Shown piece by piece: positions 18,567-26,867 of a stretch of 52,027 nucleotides of DNA (position 1 is the stretch's first letter; every line of letters begins with the position of its first letter). The stretch is taken from NCBI GenBank assembly GCA_028876375.1, contig JAGWSB010000006.1:1-52027 (forward strand), written 5' to 3'. Made by a program: the position numbers and the translations under genes. This DNA comes from Chloroflexota bacterium. Lineage in GTDB: Bacteria; Chloroflexota; Limnocylindria; P2-11E. The notes under the pieces are model-generated. The model worked only from the letters and a program-made list of their open reading frames with translations. It was not told the origin of the DNA and ran no database searches.

Positions 18567-19607
18567 GTGTTGAGACTCCCGCGCTTCCGCATGGAGGTCC
18601 CGCGCACCCTCGACGAGGCCGCGCGCGTGCTGCGTGAGCTCGGCGCCGGTCAGCAGGATCCCGGAACGACGGGCATGCCCGGGATGAAGGTCCTGATGGT
18701 CGCCGGCGGCACCGACGTGTATCCGAACATGAAGCGCCGGCAGCTCACGCCCGAGGTCCTCGTGTCGCTCCGCCGTGCGCTCGCGCGTGACGTCCGCGCC
18801 GACGGTCCGTCGGCGGGCGTGACGATCGGCGCGGGCGCGACGCTCTCGAGCGTGAGCGCGCACCCGGTGGTCCGCTCGCGCTACGCCGCGCTCGCGATGG
18901 CCGCCGGCCTGGTGAGCACGCCGCAGCTGCGGAACATGGGGACGATCGGCGGGAACGTCTGCCTCGACACTCGCTGCAACTGGTACGACGAGTCGCAGTT
19001 CTGGCGGACCGCCGAGGGCTTCTGCATGAAGACGCACCCGAACGTGGTCTGCCGCGTCGCGACGTCGAGTCCGCGGTGCCTCGCCGTCGCCAGCGCCGAC
19101 ACCGTCCCCGCACTGCTCGCGCTCGGCGCGACGGTGCGGATCCAGAGCGCCCAGGGCGAGCGGAGCGTCGACCTCGGCGAGCTGTACCGCGAGGACGGCA
19201 TCCGCTACCTCACGATCGCGCGCGACGAGATCGTGAGCGCGGTCGAGCTCCCGCCCGCCGAGGGCTGGCGCAGCACGTACCTCAAGCTGCGCGACCGCGG
19301 CTCGTTCGACTTCCCCATCGTCGGCCTCGCGGCCGCCGTGCGCATGGACGGCGAACGCGTCGCCGGAGCGCGGGTGGCGCTCACGGCGGTGGCCTCGCGG
19401 CCGATCCTCGTCGACGCCGCGGCGGCGGCGCTGCGCGGGTCGCGCCTCGACGACGCGGCCATCGAGGCCGCGGCGGAGGCCGCGTTCAAGGCGGCGCGTC
19501 CGATGGACAACACCTCGGGGACGATCGCGCAGCGCAAGCGGACGGTGTCCGTGTTCGCGACCCGCGCGCTGCGGGAGCTGAGGGAGCGTCGAGCGGAGGC
19601 GGCCTGA
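18567..19607 (+). CDS. FAD-binding medium subunit, 4-hydroxybenzoyl-CoA reductase beta-like with extra Cys-rich ([4Fe-4S]-type) insert (set 1)
   Basis: VAGGTDVYPNMK, LRNMGTIGGNVCLDTRCNWYDESQFWRTAEGFCMKTHPNVVCRVATSSPRCLAVASADTVPALLALGA. Confidence 0.9.
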   Translation: MLRLPRFRMEVPRTLDEAARVLRELGAGQQDPGTTGMPGMKVLMVAGGTDVYPNMKRRQLTPEVLVSLRRALARDVRADGPSAGVTIGAGATLSSVSAHPVVRSRYAALAMAAGLVSTPQLRNMGTIGGNVCLDTRCNWYDESQFWRTAEGFCMKTHPNVVCRVATSSPRCLAVASADTVPALLALGATVRIQSAQGERSVDLGELYREDGIRYLTIARDEIVSAVELPPAEGWRSTYLKLRDRGSFDFPIVGLAAAVRMDGERVAGARVALTAVASRPILVDAAAAALRGSRLDDAAIEAAAEAAFKAARPMDNTSGTIAQRKRTVSVFATRALRELRERRAEAA

Positions 19608-20182
19608 TGGGATCCCTCGGCATCGTCCCGGCCGCCGGAGCGGCGGAGCGGTTCGGGAGCGCGAAGCTGCTCGCGGACGTCGGCGGCGCGCCGCTCCTCG
19701 AGCGCACCATCCGCGCGCTGCTCGACGGCGGCGTCGAGCGGGTCGTGGTGGTGCTCGGGCCCGAGGGCGCGCCCATGCGCGAGGGCATCCCCGTGCTCGG
19801 CGACGCGCGCGTCTCCGTCGGGGTGAACGAGCACCCCGAGAACGGGATGTTCTCCTCGATCCAGGCCGGACTGCGCGTCGGCGAGGGTGACCCCATCCTC
19901 GTCCTCCCGGGCGACATGCCGTACGTCGACAAGGCGACGGTCGCCTCGCTCCTCCGCTCGTACCGCGAGCGCGCGACCATCACCTCGCCGAAGTACCAGG
20001 GGAAGCGCGGCCATCCGGTCGTCATCCCCGGGAAGTACCGGGAGGAGATCCTGCGGGCCGAGCGCTCGGTGACGCTCCACGAGGTCATCAAGGCGCACCT
20101 GGCCGAGAGGGTGGACATGGACGTCTACGATCGTGGGATCGTGCGTGACGTCGACGTCCCGTCCGACCTGGAGGCGTCTTGA
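19607..20182 (+). CDS. MocA-like molybdenum cofactor nucleotidyltransferase (NTP transferase)
   Basis: LGIVPAAGAAERFGSAKLLADVGGAPLLERTIRALL..., LVLPGDMPYVDKATV; 1-nt overlap with set 1. Confidence 0.85.
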   Translation: MGSLGIVPAAGAAERFGSAKLLADVGGAPLLERTIRALLDGGVERVVVVLGPEGAPMREGIPVLGDARVSVGVNEHPENGMFSSIQAGLRVGEGDPILVLPGDMPYVDKATVASLLRSYRERATITSPKYQGKRGHPVVIPGKYREEILRAERSVTLHEVIKAHLAERVDMDVYDRGIVRDVDVPSDLEAS

Positions 20183-21330
20183 GAGAGATCTACCAGCGCA
20201 TGGCCGAGCTGGAGCGCGAGGGCCGCCGCTACGCGGTGTGCACCGTCGTGCGCACGGTCGGCTCCACGCCGCAGGTGGTGGGCGCGAAGATGATCGTCGA
20301 CGACCTCGGCCGGCTGACGGGCACGCTCGGCGGCGGATGCGTCGAGGGCGACGCGTTCGAGGAAGCGCGGACGGTCCTGCGGACCGGCGAGACCTCGCTG
20401 CGCGAGTACGAGCTGACCGAGGACCTGGCGTGGGACACGGGGCTCGTGTGCGGCGGGACGATGTGGATCTGGATCGAGCCCGGCGAGCGCGCGCTCACCG
20501 TCGACGGGCGCGACGTCCTCGGCGACCTCCTCGTGGCGTCGACGGGCGGGCATCCCGTGGCCCTCGCGACGCTGCTGCGGAAGAACGGGCGCGACATCGC
20601 GCCGGCGTCCCGCCTCGTCGTCGAGACCGACGGACGGACGGCAGGAGCGCTGGGCGACGCGACGCTCGACGCGAAAGCGCGCGAGGTCGCACTCGAGGCG
20701 CTGCGCCAGGGCACGGCGCGCGTCGTGCCGCTCGACGCGGGCAACGAGCTCCTGGTGGAGCCCGTCGTCGCGAAGCCGCGCCTGGTCATCGCGGGCGGCG
20801 GCCACGTCGGCCTCGCCATCGCTCGCATGGCGACGCTCCTCGAGTACGAGGTGACGGTCATCGACGACCGCCCCGACTTCGCGACGCGCGAGCGGTTCCC
20901 GGACGGCGTCGAGGTGATGCAGGCGGACATGGTCGAGGCGCTCGAGACGATGCCGATCGGCTGGAACACGTTCGTCGTCATCGCCACGCGCGGGCACAAG
21001 CTCGACTCGCACTGCCTGCGCGCGGCGGTGAAGACGCAGGCGCGCTACGTCGGGCTGCTCGGGAGCCGGCGCAAGACGATCCTCGTCGAGCGCATGCTGC
21101 GCGACGAGGGCGTGCCCGAGGAGCGGCTGCGCGACGTTCACGCGCCGATCGGGCTCGACCTCGGCGGCCGCACCCCGCCGGAGATCGCGCTCGCGATCAT
21201 GGCCGAGCTCTCGAAGGAGCGGTTCGGCGGCAGCGGCCGTCCGCTCCGCCTCTCCGGGGAGCTGTACGAGCGCGCCGTCGCGAAAGCGGCCGCGCCCGGA
21301 GGCAGCGAAGCCGTCCGCCGTGAAGACTGA
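20179..21330 (+). CDS. XdhC/CoxI family Mo-hydroxylase maturation protein
   Basis: CTVVRTVGSTPQVVGAKMIVDDLGRLTGTLGGGCVEG, LVIAGGGHVGLAIARMATLLEYEVTVIDDRPDFA, RYVGLLGSRRKT; TTG start. Confidence 0.93.
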   Translation: MREIYQRMAELEREGRRYAVCTVVRTVGSTPQVVGAKMIVDDLGRLTGTLGGGCVEGDAFEEARTVLRTGETSLREYELTEDLAWDTGLVCGGTMWIWIEPGERALTVDGRDVLGDLLVASTGGHPVALATLLRKNGRDIAPASRLVVETDGRTAGALGDATLDAKAREVALEALRQGTARVVPLDAGNELLVEPVVAKPRLVIAGGGHVGLAIARMATLLEYEVTVIDDRPDFATRERFPDGVEVMQADMVEALETMPIGWNTFVVIATRGHKLDSHCLRAAVKTQARYVGLLGSRRKTILVERMLRDEGVPEERLRDVHAPIGLDLGGRTPPEIALAIMAELSKERFGGSGRPLRLSGELYERAVAKAAAPGGSEAVRRED

Positions 21331-21898
21331 GGTCGACGCGATAGCGACCAGCGTCGCCGACCGTCGAGGCACGTTCGTCGGGTCCGCGCGGCTGGAGATG
21401 CCGCTCATGCCCGCCGTGCTCCTCGACGCGTTCGTGGCCCGCGATCGCGCCGCGATCGCGCGCATCGCCGGCTATGCCGTCCCGGACTCCTTCCCCGCCG
21501 ACGAGGACCTGCCGTTCCTGCGCTTCCGCAGGGAGCAGCTCGCGCGCGATCCCGCGCGCTATCCGTGGTCGGTGCGCGCCATCGTGCGCAAGGCCGACCG
21601 CAGGATGGTCGGGTTCGTGAACTTCCACGGCGCGCCCGGCGTCAACGACGTCGCCGCGCCGGACGCCCTCGAGCTCGGCTGGTCCGTGTTCCCCGAGGAG
21701 CGCCGTCGCGGCTACGCCACCGAGACCGCCCGCGCGCTCATGGAGTGGGCGGCCCGGTCGTACGGGATCACGCACTTCATCTCGGCGACGACGCGCGAGA
21801 ACGACGCGTCGCTGCGCGTCCACGCCAAGCTCGGGTTCGCCGCGACGGGCGAGGTCATCGACGGGGAGATCGTCTTCGAGCTGCGCCTCACGAAGTGA
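21320..21898 (+). CDS. GNAT family N-acetyltransferase
   Basis: LELGWSVFPEERRRGYATETARALMEWAARSYGITHFISATTRENDASLRVHAKLGF. Confidence 0.88.
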   Translation: MKTEVDAIATSVADRRGTFVGSARLEMPLMPAVLLDAFVARDRAAIARIAGYAVPDSFPADEDLPFLRFRREQLARDPARYPWSVRAIVRKADRRMVGFVNFHGAPGVNDVAAPDALELGWSVFPEERRRGYATETARALMEWAARSYGITHFISATTRENDASLRVHAKLGFAATGEVIDGEIVFELRLTK

Positions 21899-22557
21899 AG
21901 AGGCGCTGGCCGGTCGCGGCGGTCGCGGTCGCCGCGAGCGCCGCGGCCGTCGCACTGTCGCGGGACCGTCTCGCGCGCGCCATCGCCAACGTACGCGCGT
22001 TCTCCGCGCCGACCGCCGGCCTCTACGACGCGCTCGCCTCGCCGGTGCTCGACGGCTTCTTCACCCGCGTCGCGGACGACGTCCTCGCCGGCCGGGAGAG
22101 CGCGCGCATCGTCGAGATCGGAGCGGGGCCCGGCCGCCTCGCCTCACGGGTCGCCGAGCTGGGCCGCGGCGCGAGCGTCGTCGCCAGCGACGTCGCGCCG
22201 GCGATGCTGGCGCGCGCGGCATCGTGGGCCGACCGCTCCGGCGTCGGGGAGCGCGTGCGCTTCGTCCTCGCGGACGTGACGGCGCTCCCGTTCGCGGACG
22301 CGAGCTTCGACGCCGTGGTCACGACCCTCTCGCTCCATCACTGGCCCGATGCGCGCGTCGGCCTCGCCGAGGTGCGGCGCGTGCTGCGGCCGGGCGGCAT
22401 CGCGCGCGTGTACGACATCGCCGACTGGGTCACCCGCTTCGAGCCCGGCGGCAACCGCATCCGGGGCGAGACGCTCTTCACCGACGGCTGGACGAAGCGG
22501 ACCGAGGCGCACGTCGGGCCGGTACCGCTCCTCTACCGTGCCGACCTCAGCGTCTAG
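21895..22557 (+). CDS. Class I SAM-dependent methyltransferase with N-terminal hydrophobic segment
   Basis: IVEIGAGPGRLASRVAELGRGASVVASDVAPAML, LPFADASFDAVVTTLSLHHW; GTG start overlapping the acetyltransferase stop. Confidence 0.87.
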   Translation: MKRRWPVAAVAVAASAAAVALSRDRLARAIANVRAFSAPTAGLYDALASPVLDGFFTRVADDVLAGRESARIVEIGAGPGRLASRVAELGRGASVVASDVAPAMLARAASWADRSGVGERVRFVLADVTALPFADASFDAVVTTLSLHHWPDARVGLAEVRRVLRPGGIARVYDIADWVTRFEPGGNRIRGETLFTDGWTKRTEAHVGPVPLLYRADLSV

Positions 22558-23585
22558 CGCGGGGCGATCGACCCCTGGCGCGCGGCCGCGGCCTGCAGGC
22601 TCTCCGCGTTGTTGAGGATCCGCAGGGCCGTGCCGCTGAAGATCTCGTCGCGGTCGGCCTGCGGCACGTCGAGCTCCGCGATCGAGCTCACGGCGCGGTC
22701 GATCGATCCGAGCAGGTGCGGGTAGTCGCTCCCCATGAGCATGTGATCGGCGCCGACGAGGCCGCGGACGTACGTGAGCGACGGCCGGCTGAACGACACC
22801 GTGTCGTAGTAGAGGCGCTTGAGGTACACGCTCGGCAGCTCGTCGATGTTCGCCTTCGTCTCGGCGAAGTCGCGCCAGCCGTTGTCCATGCGCTCCATGA
22901 GGTAGGGCACGGCGCCCCCGAGGTGCGCGACGATCCAGCGGATGCCGGAGAGGTCGCGGAGCAGACCGCTGAAGCACAGCCGCGCGACGGCGAGCGTCGT
23001 GTCGAACGGGAAGCCGATGATCGGCCCGAGGACGTACTCGGAGAACGGCTCGGCCGCGGCGGGGAGCATGGGGTGGAGGAGGACGCAGACCCTCATGCGG
23101 TGCGCCTCCTCGAGGAACGGCCGGTAGCGCGGGTCGCTGAGCGGGCGGCCGTTGACGTTGCTGAGGAGGATCACGCCGCTGAGCTTCAGCTCGTCGATGG
23201 CGCGGTGGAGCTCGCGCAGGGCCGCGTCGGGATCGTCCATGGGGATCGAGGCGAAGCCGCGGAGGCGCGCCGGCCGTTCCGCGATCTCCTGGGCGTACGA
23301 ATCGTTGACCAGGCGGGCGACCTCGGGCTGTTGCGACGGCTCGGCGAAGTACACGTTGGGCGTGGAGAGCGACAGGACGGCGACGTCGATCCCGGCGCGG
23401 TCCATGTCCTCGATGCGCTTTCCGATGTCCGTCATCGGCGGCGTGATGCCGAAGAAGCGTGACCCCTTGTAGCGGATGATCCGCCGTCCCGTCGGATCGG
23501 CGGCGAAGGAGAAGTCCGACCGGCTGCGCTCGATCAGGCGGAAGAACTCGGCCGGGTAATGGTGCGTGTGGACGTCGATGCGCAT
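22554..23585 (-). CDS. Amidohydrolase family protein (ACMSD-like decarboxylase/hydrolase)
   Basis: MRIDVHTHHYPAEFFRLIERS, WIVAHLGGAVPYLMERMD, MLMGSDYPHLLGSIDRA. Confidence 0.9.
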   Translation of the reverse strand: MRIDVHTHHYPAEFFRLIERSRSDFSFAADPTGRRIIRYKGSRFFGITPPMTDIGKRIEDMDRAGIDVAVLSLSTPNVYFAEPSQQPEVARLVNDSYAQEIAERPARLRGFASIPMDDPDAALRELHRAIDELKLSGVILLSNVNGRPLSDPRYRPFLEEAHRMRVCVLLHPMLPAAAEPFSEYVLGPIIGFPFDTTLAVARLCFSGLLRDLSGIRWIVAHLGGAVPYLMERMDNGWRDFAETKANIDELPSVYLKRLYYDTVSFSRPSLTYVRGLVGADHMLMGSDYPHLLGSIDRAVSSIAELDVPQADRDEIFSGTALRILNNAESLQAAAARQGSIAPR

Positions 23586-23606
23586 GCGCGGACGATATCC
23601 CTGGGC

Positions 23607-23831
23607 CTACTCCTCCCGGATCTCGTTCACGTCCTGCGGGTGCGGCGGACGGCGCTCGGGTCGGTCCGACGGCGCCGCCGGCGAGCCGCGGTCCCCGGGC
23701 GGGGCCCCCTGGTCGCGCTCGACCTCGCGCTCGCGCAGCATGCCCTCGGCGCGCTCGCCGCCCTTGCGCCCCGGCGGGGGCATCGGGATGGCTTCGTCGC
23801 TATGGCTGTCCTGCTCGTCCGGTCGGCCCAT
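23607..23831 (-). CDS. Small highly charged, probably disordered hypothetical protein
   Basis: 74-aa ORF MGRPDEQDSHSDEAIPMPPPGRKGGERAEGMLREREVERDQGAPPGDRGS...; no recognised family. Confidence 0.35.
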   Translation of the reverse strand: MGRPDEQDSHSDEAIPMPPPGRKGGERAEGMLREREVERDQGAPPGDRGSPAAPSDRPERRPPHPQDVNEIREE

Positions 23832-23889
23832 CACGCACCTCCCCGAACGACCGAGGGCAGGGCACGTGCCAGCGGTTATGGTGGGGAGG

Positions 23890-25092
23890 ATGGCCCGGAT
23901 CGTCGTGTACTCAGGCAAGGGCGGCGTCGGCAAGACGAGCATCGCCGCGGCGACCGCGCTGCTGTGCGCGGAGCGGGGGCTGCGCACCATCGTCATCTCG
24001 ACGGACATCGCTCACAGCCTCGCCGACTCCTTCGATCGCCCGCTGGGGCCCGAGCCGCGCGAGATCGCGCCGCGCCTCTGGGGCCAGCAGTCCGACGTCT
24101 ACTACAACATCCGCAAGTACTGGGGGACGATCCAGTCCTACGTCGCGAGCGTCTTCCGCTGGCGGGGCCTCGACGAGGTCCTCGCCGAGGAGATGACGGT
24201 CATCCCCGGGATGGACGAGCTCGCGAGCCTGCTCTGGATCGCGGAGCATCACGACACCGGCGAGTACGACGTCATCGTCGTCGACGCGGCTCCGACCGGC
24301 GAGACGCTGCGGCTGCTCTCCCTGCCCGAGGCCGGGAAGTGGTGGCTGGACAAGATGCTGCCGCTCGAGCGGAACATCGCGCGCATCGCGGGCCCGGTGC
24401 TCAACCGGACCATCGGGATGCCGACGCCGCGCGACGAGGTGTTCACGGCGGGCGAACAGCTCTTCCGCAGGCTCGAGCACATGCGGGCGCTCCTCGCGGA
24501 CTCCTCGCGCTCGTCGATCCGCGTCGTGCTCAACCTCGAGAAGATGGTCATCAAGGAGTCGCAGCGCGCGTTCACGTACTTCCACCTGTACGGCTACCTC
24601 TGCGACCTCGTCGTCGCGAACCGCGTGCTGCCGCACGACCTCGGCGGATACTTCCAGGCGTGGCGCCAGGCGCAGGAGCGCTACAAGCCGGAGGTCGACG
24701 AGATGTTCGCCCCCGTGCCGGTCCGGGAGGTGCCGTTCTTCGAGCAGGAGGTGGTGGGGCTCGACATGCTCCGGCGCGTGGGCGAGCAGCTCTTCCACGG
24801 CGAGGACCCGACGGCGTTCTATTACCGCGGCCGCCCGTACGAGGTCACCCGCGAGGACGGCGAGCACGTCATCTCCCTCGAGCTGCCGTTCACGACGAAG
24901 GACCAGGTGAAGATGACGCGCCACGCCGACGAGCTGGTGCTGGAGGTCGGCACCTTCCGGCGTAATCTGATCCTGCCGCGCCTCCTCGCCGATGCCCCGA
25001 CGAGGGGGGCCAAGCTCGAGGGCGACACTCTTCGCATCCGGTTCGCGGCGGCGCGACCGGCAGCCGCGCCGAAGGGCGCAGGAGGTGCATGA
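23890..25092 (+). CDS. ArsA/GET3-family ATPase with C-terminal HSP20-like domain
   Basis: MARIVVYSGKGGVGKTSIAAATALLCAERGLRTIVISTDIAHSLADSF; C-terminus YEVTREDGEHVISLELPFTTKDQVKMTRHADELVLEVGTFRRNLILPRLL. Confidence 0.92.
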   Translation: MARIVVYSGKGGVGKTSIAAATALLCAERGLRTIVISTDIAHSLADSFDRPLGPEPREIAPRLWGQQSDVYYNIRKYWGTIQSYVASVFRWRGLDEVLAEEMTVIPGMDELASLLWIAEHHDTGEYDVIVVDAAPTGETLRLLSLPEAGKWWLDKMLPLERNIARIAGPVLNRTIGMPTPRDEVFTAGEQLFRRLEHMRALLADSSRSSIRVVLNLEKMVIKESQRAFTYFHLYGYLCDLVVANRVLPHDLGGYFQAWRQAQERYKPEVDEMFAPVPVREVPFFEQEVVGLDMLRRVGEQLFHGEDPTAFYYRGRPYEVTREDGEHVISLELPFTTKDQVKMTRHADELVLEVGTFRRNLILPRLLADAPTRGAKLEGDTLRIRFAAARPAAAPKGAGGA

Positions 25093-25093
25093 C

Positions 25094-25360
25094 ATGGCGG
25101 ACATGACCGGGGCCACAGGAGGACTGGACGCGCGGCTGGCGGAGCTCGAGTCGCGCCTGCGCGAAATGGAGCGGCGCGAGCGCGAGGCCGGTCCGCTGCG
25201 CTCCTTCTTCAACGAGCTGTTCCCCTCCGAGGTGCGCGACCACCTGCACGCCGCGCAGAAGGAGCAGCTCCTCGCGGTGCGCGCCATGCTCGACCGCATG
25301 ATCGAGAAGACGGAAGAGCACGGGGCACCGCGCGGGCGCGAGCGGATCTCGGTCGACTAG
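25094..25360 (+). CDS. Small coiled-coil hypothetical protein, co-transcribed with ArsA-like ATPase
   Basis: MADMTGATGGLDARLAELESRLREMERREREAGPLRSFFNELFPSEVRDHLHAAQKEQLLAVRAMLDRMIE; 1-nt gap after the ATPase stop. Confidence 0.65.
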   Translation: MADMTGATGGLDARLAELESRLREMERREREAGPLRSFFNELFPSEVRDHLHAAQKEQLLAVRAMLDRMIEKTEEHGAPRGRERISVD

Positions 25361-25378
25361 CGGCTCACATCGCGCCCG

Positions 25379-25398
25379 CGCCGATCGTTCTATCGGCG
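25379..25398. repeat. Inverted repeat cgccgat-cgttct-atcggcg in the intergenic region
   Basis: 7-bp perfect arms, 6-nt loop, between the 25094 gene and the sigma factor; no clear T-tract. Confidence 0.5.
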
Positions 25399-25426
25399 TG
25401 AGGCACGACCCGGTAGCGTCGCGCTC

Positions 25427-25891
25427 GTGAGCGCGGCGCCACGGACGTTCGGCGAGCTGCTCGAGCGGCACGAGCGCGAGATCTTCGCGTACGCGCTGCG
25501 CCTCACCGGCTCGCGGCACGACGCCGACGACCTGTACCAGGAGACGTTCCTGGCCGCGTTCCGCGCCTGGCCGCCCCCGCGGCGAGGCAACGAGCGCGCC
25601 TGGCTCTATCGCATCGCGACGAACAAGGCGATCGACGGCGCCCGCTCGCGCCGGCGCGCCGTCTCCGTGGAGGACCTCCGCCTCGCGGCGCCGGAGCGCG
25701 ACGGCGTGACGCTCCTCGACCTCTCGCGCGCGATCGAGGTGCTTCCCGAGGGACAGCGCGCGGCGTTCGTGCTGCGCGCGGTCGAGGGCCGGCCGTACCG
25801 CGAGGTCGCGGCGGCGCTCGGGTGCAGCGAGGAAGCGGCGCGGACGCGCGTCGCCGACGCGATGAAGAAGGTGAGGGCGCAGGTCCGATGA
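25427..25891 (+). CDS. ECF-type RNA polymerase sigma factor
   Basis: LLERHEREIFAYALRLTGSRHDADDLYQETFLAAFRAW, RAWLYRIATNKAIDGARSRRR, sigma4 LPEGQRAAFVLRAVEGRPYREVAAALGCSEEAARTRVADAMKKVR. Confidence 0.92.
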   Translation: MSAAPRTFGELLERHEREIFAYALRLTGSRHDADDLYQETFLAAFRAWPPPRRGNERAWLYRIATNKAIDGARSRRRAVSVEDLRLAAPERDGVTLLDLSRAIEVLPEGQRAAFVLRAVEGRPYREVAAALGCSEEAARTRVADAMKKVRAQVR

Positions 25892-26493
25892 CGACGACAG
25901 AGAGCTGGGTGGCCGAGGCGCGCGAGCGCCTCGCGCTGCGCGCGCGGCGCGAAGGCCTCGCCGCGGTCGGCTACGCGGTCATCGACTCGCCGGTGGGGCC
26001 GCTGTGGGTGGCGGTGGGGCCCCAGGGCGTCTCGACCATCCACTTCGGGCGCGAGCCCAGCGCGTGGGAGCTGCGCCGTCTCGTCCGCCTCTTCGGAGCG
26101 GCGATCGTCCCCGACCGGGCGCGCGTCTCACGGCTCGCGCGCGAGCTCGACCAGTACTTCGCGGGGCGGCGCCGCGCGTTCGAGGTCCCCGCCGACCTGC
26201 GGGGGCTGACGCCCTTCCAGGGGCGCGTGCTGCGCCGCACGAGCCGCATCGCGTACGGCGACCTCGCGACCTACAAGACGGTCGCGCGGAGCGCGGGCAA
26301 CGAACGGGCATCGCGCGCGGCGGGCGCCGCCGTCGGCTCGAACCCCATCCCCATCGTGGTGCCCTGCCACCGCGTCGTCGCGAGCGACGGGACGCTCGGC
26401 GGATACGGCGGGGGGCTCGACGTGAAGCGCCGCCTCCTCGCCCTCGAGCGCAGCGAGGTCCCGGCGGGAGGCTGGCCGAAGGCGCGCGCCTGA
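25888..26493 (+). CDS. Methylated-DNA--[protein]-cysteine S-methyltransferase
   Basis: RIAYGDLATYKTVARSAGNERASRAAGAAVGSNPIPIVVPCHRVVASDGTLGGYGGG; PCHRV active site. Confidence 0.93.
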   Translation: MTTTESWVAEARERLALRARREGLAAVGYAVIDSPVGPLWVAVGPQGVSTIHFGREPSAWELRRLVRLFGAAIVPDRARVSRLARELDQYFAGRRRAFEVPADLRGLTPFQGRVLRRTSRIAYGDLATYKTVARSAGNERASRAAGAAVGSNPIPIVVPCHRVVASDGTLGGYGGGLDVKRRLLALERSEVPAGGWPKARA

Positions 26494-26501
26494 GCGCGCC
26501 C

Positions 26502-26672
26502 TCATTTCACCTTCGCGCTCGCGAGGTCCGTCGTGCTCGTCGAGAACGTCGCGAACGTCGTGCCGCCGAGCCCGGCGGAAAGGAGGGCGAGAACGACGGC
26601 CGAGAGGAGGAGCTTGTTCGTGAGGACGGAAAGGGGGCCGGTACGTTCCGCGACGAACCGAGAACGGGTCAC
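26502..26672 (-). CDS. Very short protein resembling a SipW-dependent-type signal peptide with almost no mature domain
   Basis: 56 aa VTRSRFVAERTGPLSVLTNKLLLSAVVLALLSAGLGGTTFATFSTSTTDLASAKVK*. Confidence 0.4.
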   Translation of the reverse strand: MTRSRFVAERTGPLSVLTNKLLLSAVVLALLSAGLGGTTFATFSTSTTDLASAKVK

Positions 26673-26824
26673 GGGTCCGCCTCCCCAGCCCCCTCGCCGT
26701 CCCCGACCGAACGCGGGCACGCTAGGCAGCGCGACGGGCGAGCGGGAGAGGGCCGTTCGGTCAGTCGGAAGTACCCGCGACCGCTAGCTCTACCGGACAC
26801 GCTCCTGCATTACTTCTGCGCCAT

Positions 26825-26845
26825 CCGGCCCTTGGAGCGGGCCGG
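26825..26845. repeat. Inverted repeat ccggccc-ttggagc-gggccgg upstream of the yqeB-like gene
   Basis: 7-bp perfect arms, 7-nt loop, 22 nt before the GTG start. Confidence 0.5.
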
Positions 26846-26867
26846 CAGACCGGCGTAGTAGAGGCCT

